A stretch of DNA of 10,074 bases, taken from Bacillota bacterium. GTDB taxonomy: Bacteria > Bacillota > Clostridia > Acetivibrionales > DSM-1351. Under the pieces are notes generated by a model that made no database searches, was not told where the DNA came from, and was given only the letters and a program-made list of their open reading frames with translations. A program made the translations under genes and the position numbers. The stretch spans positions 1 through 10,074 of the forward strand of contig JAEWAX010000040.1 of the NCBI GenBank assembly GCA_023391425.1. Direction: 5' to 3'. This document shows, in pieces, positions 7,850 through 10,074 of the stretch (position 1 is its first letter; every line of letters starts with the position of its first letter).

Positions 7850-8081
7850 GAGAGGAATTTCCCGTGGTACCACCCTAATGATTCTAATATTATATAGAAC
7901 CTACTTAAACTCTTTAACGCAGAAAACGGATGAGTTTTTCCTCATCAGCCAAGGAACATATGCTCCCAGAGGGTGTCTTTCATCAATTTAACTATAAGCT
8001 GCTCACAGTCCAAGGCAACTTTTCCCTGAAATAGTATTACAGATTACTCTTCCCTTTTAAGGCCTATATAGTATTAACCTA
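7821..8081 (-). ncRNA. T-box leader (tRNA-sensing riboswitch) of the hisS-aspS operon
   Basis: The 14-16 nt T-box sequence AGGGTGGTACCACGGG lies at 7876-7861 (minus strand), just upstream of the terminator. Stem I starts with AGGGAAGAGTAA (8055-8044), containing the AGUA loop-E bulge. Its lower helix AGGG appears to pair with CCCT (7973-7970). The 3' side of the specifier loop reads GAAAGACACCC, with GAC at 7977-7975 followed by A, and CAC overlapping at 7975-7973. A short hairpin (GGAGC-ATAT-GTTCC) and a stem III hairpin (GATGAG/CTCATC, 7929-7946) precede the T-box sequence. Binding of uncharged tRNA through the specifier and the acceptor CCA stabilises the antiterminator and turns on the downstream synthetases. 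The specifier position is read from likely pairing, not from a folding program. Confidence 0.93.
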
Positions 8082-8087
8082 CTATAT

Positions 8088-8116
8088 ATTTTAAAATTCA
8101 CTTTAACTATTGTCAA
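8088..8116 (-). promoter_or_regulatory. Sigma-A type promoter for the T-box/hisS/aspS operon
   Basis: On the minus strand a perfect TTGACA (8116-8111) is followed by a 17-bp spacer and TAAAAT (8093-8088), 5 of 6 to the -10 consensus. The predicted start near 8081 fits the beginning of the T-box leader. The -35 box lies 13 bp after the hemZ stop codon. Confidence 0.88.
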
Positions 8117-8129
8117 TATTTATTATTTT

Positions 8130-9608
8130 TCACTGATTAATTAACTTTATTTTCCTTTCAATCATTTCGTCTATTCTGAGCAGATACTCCTCTACAGTTT
8201 TTACATTGAAAGCCCTTTCTATCCTATTGTTTGGGAAAACAAATTTTGAAGCAGCCCCTGCTCCGCAGGCAAGAATAGATTGTCTCTCCTCCATTATTTG
8301 TATGTTGTAAAGGCATTCCTTACTTTTCTTACTGTAGCCTACATTCTCGAGATTTCCCAAAATATTTTTTTGCCTATAGAGGTAATATGGATTAAGTCCC
8401 ATTCTTTCAGCATATTCACGAGCAACATCTACCATTTTCGAAACTTGTTGGTATTGTGTTTCTAAATGGTAGTTTTCTTTTTCTTCGGTAAGCCTAGATG
8501 CTCTTTTTATAGCCATAGTATGGACTGTTAAACTGTCAGGTTCCATAGTCTTTATTTTTTCAAGCGTGTTTATGAACATATCAACATCTTCACCTGGAAG
8601 TCCACATATCAGGTCCATATTAATATTGTCAAAACCCATATCTCTTGCCATGTAAAATGCTTTCTCAATATCCTCTGGGGAATGTTTTCTTCCTATTTTC
8701 TCTAGGGTAATTGCATTCATAGTCTGAGGATTAATGCTTATTCTGGATACTCTGCTATTCTTGATTACTTTCAATTTATCAATATCTATTGTATCTGGGC
8801 GTCCAGCTTCAACCGTATATTCCTTTAGATTACTTAAATCTAAATATTCTTCAATACCTTCTAGAAGCCTTAACAATTGGTGTGCTTTCAGAGAGGTTGG
8901 CGTCCCCCCTCCAATATAAATACTCTCAATTTTAAAATTATTGTCATTTATAAGCTGTGCACAATGCTTTATTTCTTTTAACAAAGTATCAACATAGGAA
9001 TCAATTACTTTTTTATACTGTTCAATGGTACTTGAGCTAAAAGAGCAATAAAGACAACGTGTTGGACAAAATGGAATTCCTATATATAGTGAAATACTGT
9101 TTTTGTTAGAATTCAAAAACATATCTCTCTGATTTTCTGCAACCTCATAAAGAAGGCTTGCTTTATTATTTGTAACAAAATAGTCCTTTTTTAACGTAGA
9201 AATAATATCTTCTTTGCATATACCTTTATCTAGAAATTCATTTACCAATTTGGTAGGTCTAATTCCGGTTAAAATTCCCCAAGGTATTATTTTTCCTGTA
9301 TATTTACTTAGAAGTAAGAATAATTTTCTCTTAATAACTCTTTTAAAGTCCTTAATACTTTGTTTGTTCTCAGAATCAAAAATATTATCACAAGGAATTC
9401 TAACCAGCTCATCAAAATTCTGGTCTCTCAGTTGTATACTAAGATATTCCTGTCCTTCAGATACTTCTCTATAACACAAAACAAATGCCTCGGAACACTC
9501 ATCCCAAGGCTCATCCAGTTTTTTAATTTCATCAGGTAAAAAGAATAATTTAATTATATCTTCAAACTCATAATCAAAATAATTACAATCATTTTTATAA
9601 AATATCAT
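8130..9608 (-). CDS. hemZ: Radical SAM protein HemZ (coproporphyrinogen III dehydrogenase family)
   Basis: This is an oxygen-independent, S-adenosylmethionine-dependent protein of the HemN/HemW/HemZ superfamily; HemZ is annotated as oxidatively decarboxylating coproporphyrinogen III in heme synthesis. The 492-residue length fits HemZ, which carries an N-terminal extension of about 170 residues; here that extension includes WGILTGIRPTK (110-120). The radical SAM barrel begins with IGIPFCPTRCLYC, where Cys181, Cys185 and Cys188 form the CxxxCxxC [4Fe-4S] site. GGGTPTS (233-239) and GLPGE (336-340) follow. The residue two after Cys188 is Phe, so the fourth cysteine of E. coli HemN (CxxxCxxCxC) is absent, as in HemW-like members. 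The physiological role in a Clostridium-type organism is therefore less certain than the name suggests. The start is supported by AGAGG shortly before the ATG. It follows the hydrolase gene by 74 bp and is probably cotranscribed with it. Confidence 0.92.
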   Translation of the reverse strand: MIFYKNDCNYFDYEFEDIIKLFFLPDEIKKLDEPWDECSEAFVLCYREVSEGQEYLSIQLRDQNFDELVRIPCDNIFDSENKQSIKDFKRVIKRKLFLLLSKYTGKIIPWGILTGIRPTKLVNEFLDKGICKEDIISTLKKDYFVTNNKASLLYEVAENQRDMFLNSNKNSISLYIGIPFCPTRCLYCSFSSSTIEQYKKVIDSYVDTLLKEIKHCAQLINDNNFKIESIYIGGGTPTSLKAHQLLRLLEGIEEYLDLSNLKEYTVEAGRPDTIDIDKLKVIKNSRVSRISINPQTMNAITLEKIGRKHSPEDIEKAFYMARDMGFDNINMDLICGLPGEDVDMFINTLEKIKTMEPDSLTVHTMAIKRASRLTEEKENYHLETQYQQVSKMVDVAREYAERMGLNPYYLYRQKNILGNLENVGYSKKSKECLYNIQIMEERQSILACGAGAASKFVFPNNRIERAFNVKTVEEYLLRIDEMIERKIKLINQ

Positions 9609-9682
9609 TATTTCCTCTTCTTCAGAAAGTAAGTTAGCCTAAATTTCGAAATATCAGCTTTTAGTCGATGGCGATTGACTTA
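9609..9682 (-). other. Short hydrolase-hemZ spacer
   Basis: This 74-bp spacer holds the hemZ ribosome site (AGAGG next to the ATG). I see no terminator with a T-run and no convincing promoter, which supports cotranscription of the two genes. Confidence 0.4.
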
Positions 9683-10074
9683 TTACCATTCAATAGCACT
9701 TTTTATAGGGTTAGAGCTCTTTTCATTTTCTATTGTCGTACTACTTCCATGTCCTGGGTAAACAGTAATATCGCCTGGTAAAACAAAAAGCTTCTCAACT
9801 ATTGATTTGTAAATATCTTCAAAGCTGCCATTCGGAAAATCAACTCTTCCATAACCAAACTTAAATAAAGTGTCACCCGAAAACAAATTATTATTAACTA
9901 CAATACATATAGATCCCGGCGTATGACCAGGTGTATGAATTATTTTAAACTCTAACTTTCCAAGTTGAATTACACTGCCATCTCTCAAGATTTCTGGCTT
10001 ACACTCAAAGGTCTTAGCACCTCCAGTATAAGCTGATATATTATATCTGGCATCATTTAAGGACATTTCATCAT
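9683..10074 (-). CDS. Metallo-beta-lactamase-fold hydrolase (glyoxalase II/YcbL-like), N-terminus outside the window
   Basis: The frame runs through the right window edge, leaving 130 codons counting the stop. The visible part is the C-terminal two thirds of a protein that is usually about 200-210 residues. IIHTPGHTPGSIC gives a zinc-binding His. SGDTLFKFGYGR gives the bridging Asp and the pattern common in small hydroxyacylglutathione-hydrolase-like proteins. YPGHGSST gives the final His ligand. The HxHxDH motif would lie upstream, outside the window. These proteins hydrolyse thioesters or related esters in the cytoplasm; the substrate cannot be told from sequence. An internal ATG at 10066 exists, but the Asp and Glu codons before it continue the frame and the fold needs more N-terminal sequence, so it is not the true start. 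The stop is 74 bp before hemZ, on the same strand. Confidence 0.88.
   Translation of the reverse strand, partial: DEMSLNDARYNISAYTGGAKTFECKPEILRDGSVIQLGKLEFKIIHTPGHTPGSICIVVNNNLFSGDTLFKFGYGRVDFPNGSFEDIYKSIVEKLFVLPGDITVYPGHGSSTTIENEKSSNPIKSAIEW

Noticed and set aside
9214..9474. Plus-strand open frames antisense to hemZ (also 8280-8465 and 8734-8919)
   Set aside because: All are opposite conserved hemZ codons, lack ribosome sites and show low-complexity hydrophobic translations expected from antisense AT-rich sequence.

Overview
The window comes from a low-GC, anaerobic Firmicute, most likely in the Clostridia. The evidence is the AT-rich DNA, strong AGGAGG-type ribosome binding sites, a T-box leader, an HemZ-type radical-SAM protein, and a very large activase/dehydratase fusion typical of strict anaerobes. 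Every gene I can support lies on the minus strand, so transcription runs from high to low coordinates. Family and domain assignments come from reading the translations; no database search was run.

Layout in the direction of transcription: (1) 10074-9683 is the C-terminal part of a metallo-beta-lactamase-fold hydrolase whose start is outside the window. (2) 9608-8130 is hemZ, probably cotranscribed with the hydrolase. (3) A near-consensus sigma-A promoter (8116-8088) begins 13 bp after the hemZ stop. It drives a T-box leader of about 260 nt (8081-7821) that ends in an intrinsic terminator. (4) hisS (7603-6281) and aspS (6035-4254) follow, encoding histidyl- and aspartyl-tRNA synthetases. (5) 4165 to the left edge is a gene of at least 1388 codons. 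It encodes two ASKHA-type activase domains followed by a cysteine-rich region related to CoA-enzyme activase/2-hydroxyacyl-CoA dehydratase proteins; only its extreme C-terminus is missing.

How it works together: the T-box should sense uncharged tRNA and let RNA polymerase continue into hisS-aspS when charging is low. The putative specifier loop contains GACAC on the minus strand, which overlaps an Asp codon (GAC) and a His codon (CAC), matching the two synthetases downstream. hemZ and the hydrolase appear to be a separate upstream transcription unit. The large redox protein may be expressed by read-through from aspS or from its own weak promoter.

The least explained feature is a pair of similar, hairpin-rich segments of about 80-90 bp in the same orientation. 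One lies in the untranslated stretch before hisS and one in the stretch before aspS. They look like copies of a dispersed structured repeat or RNA element that I cannot name.
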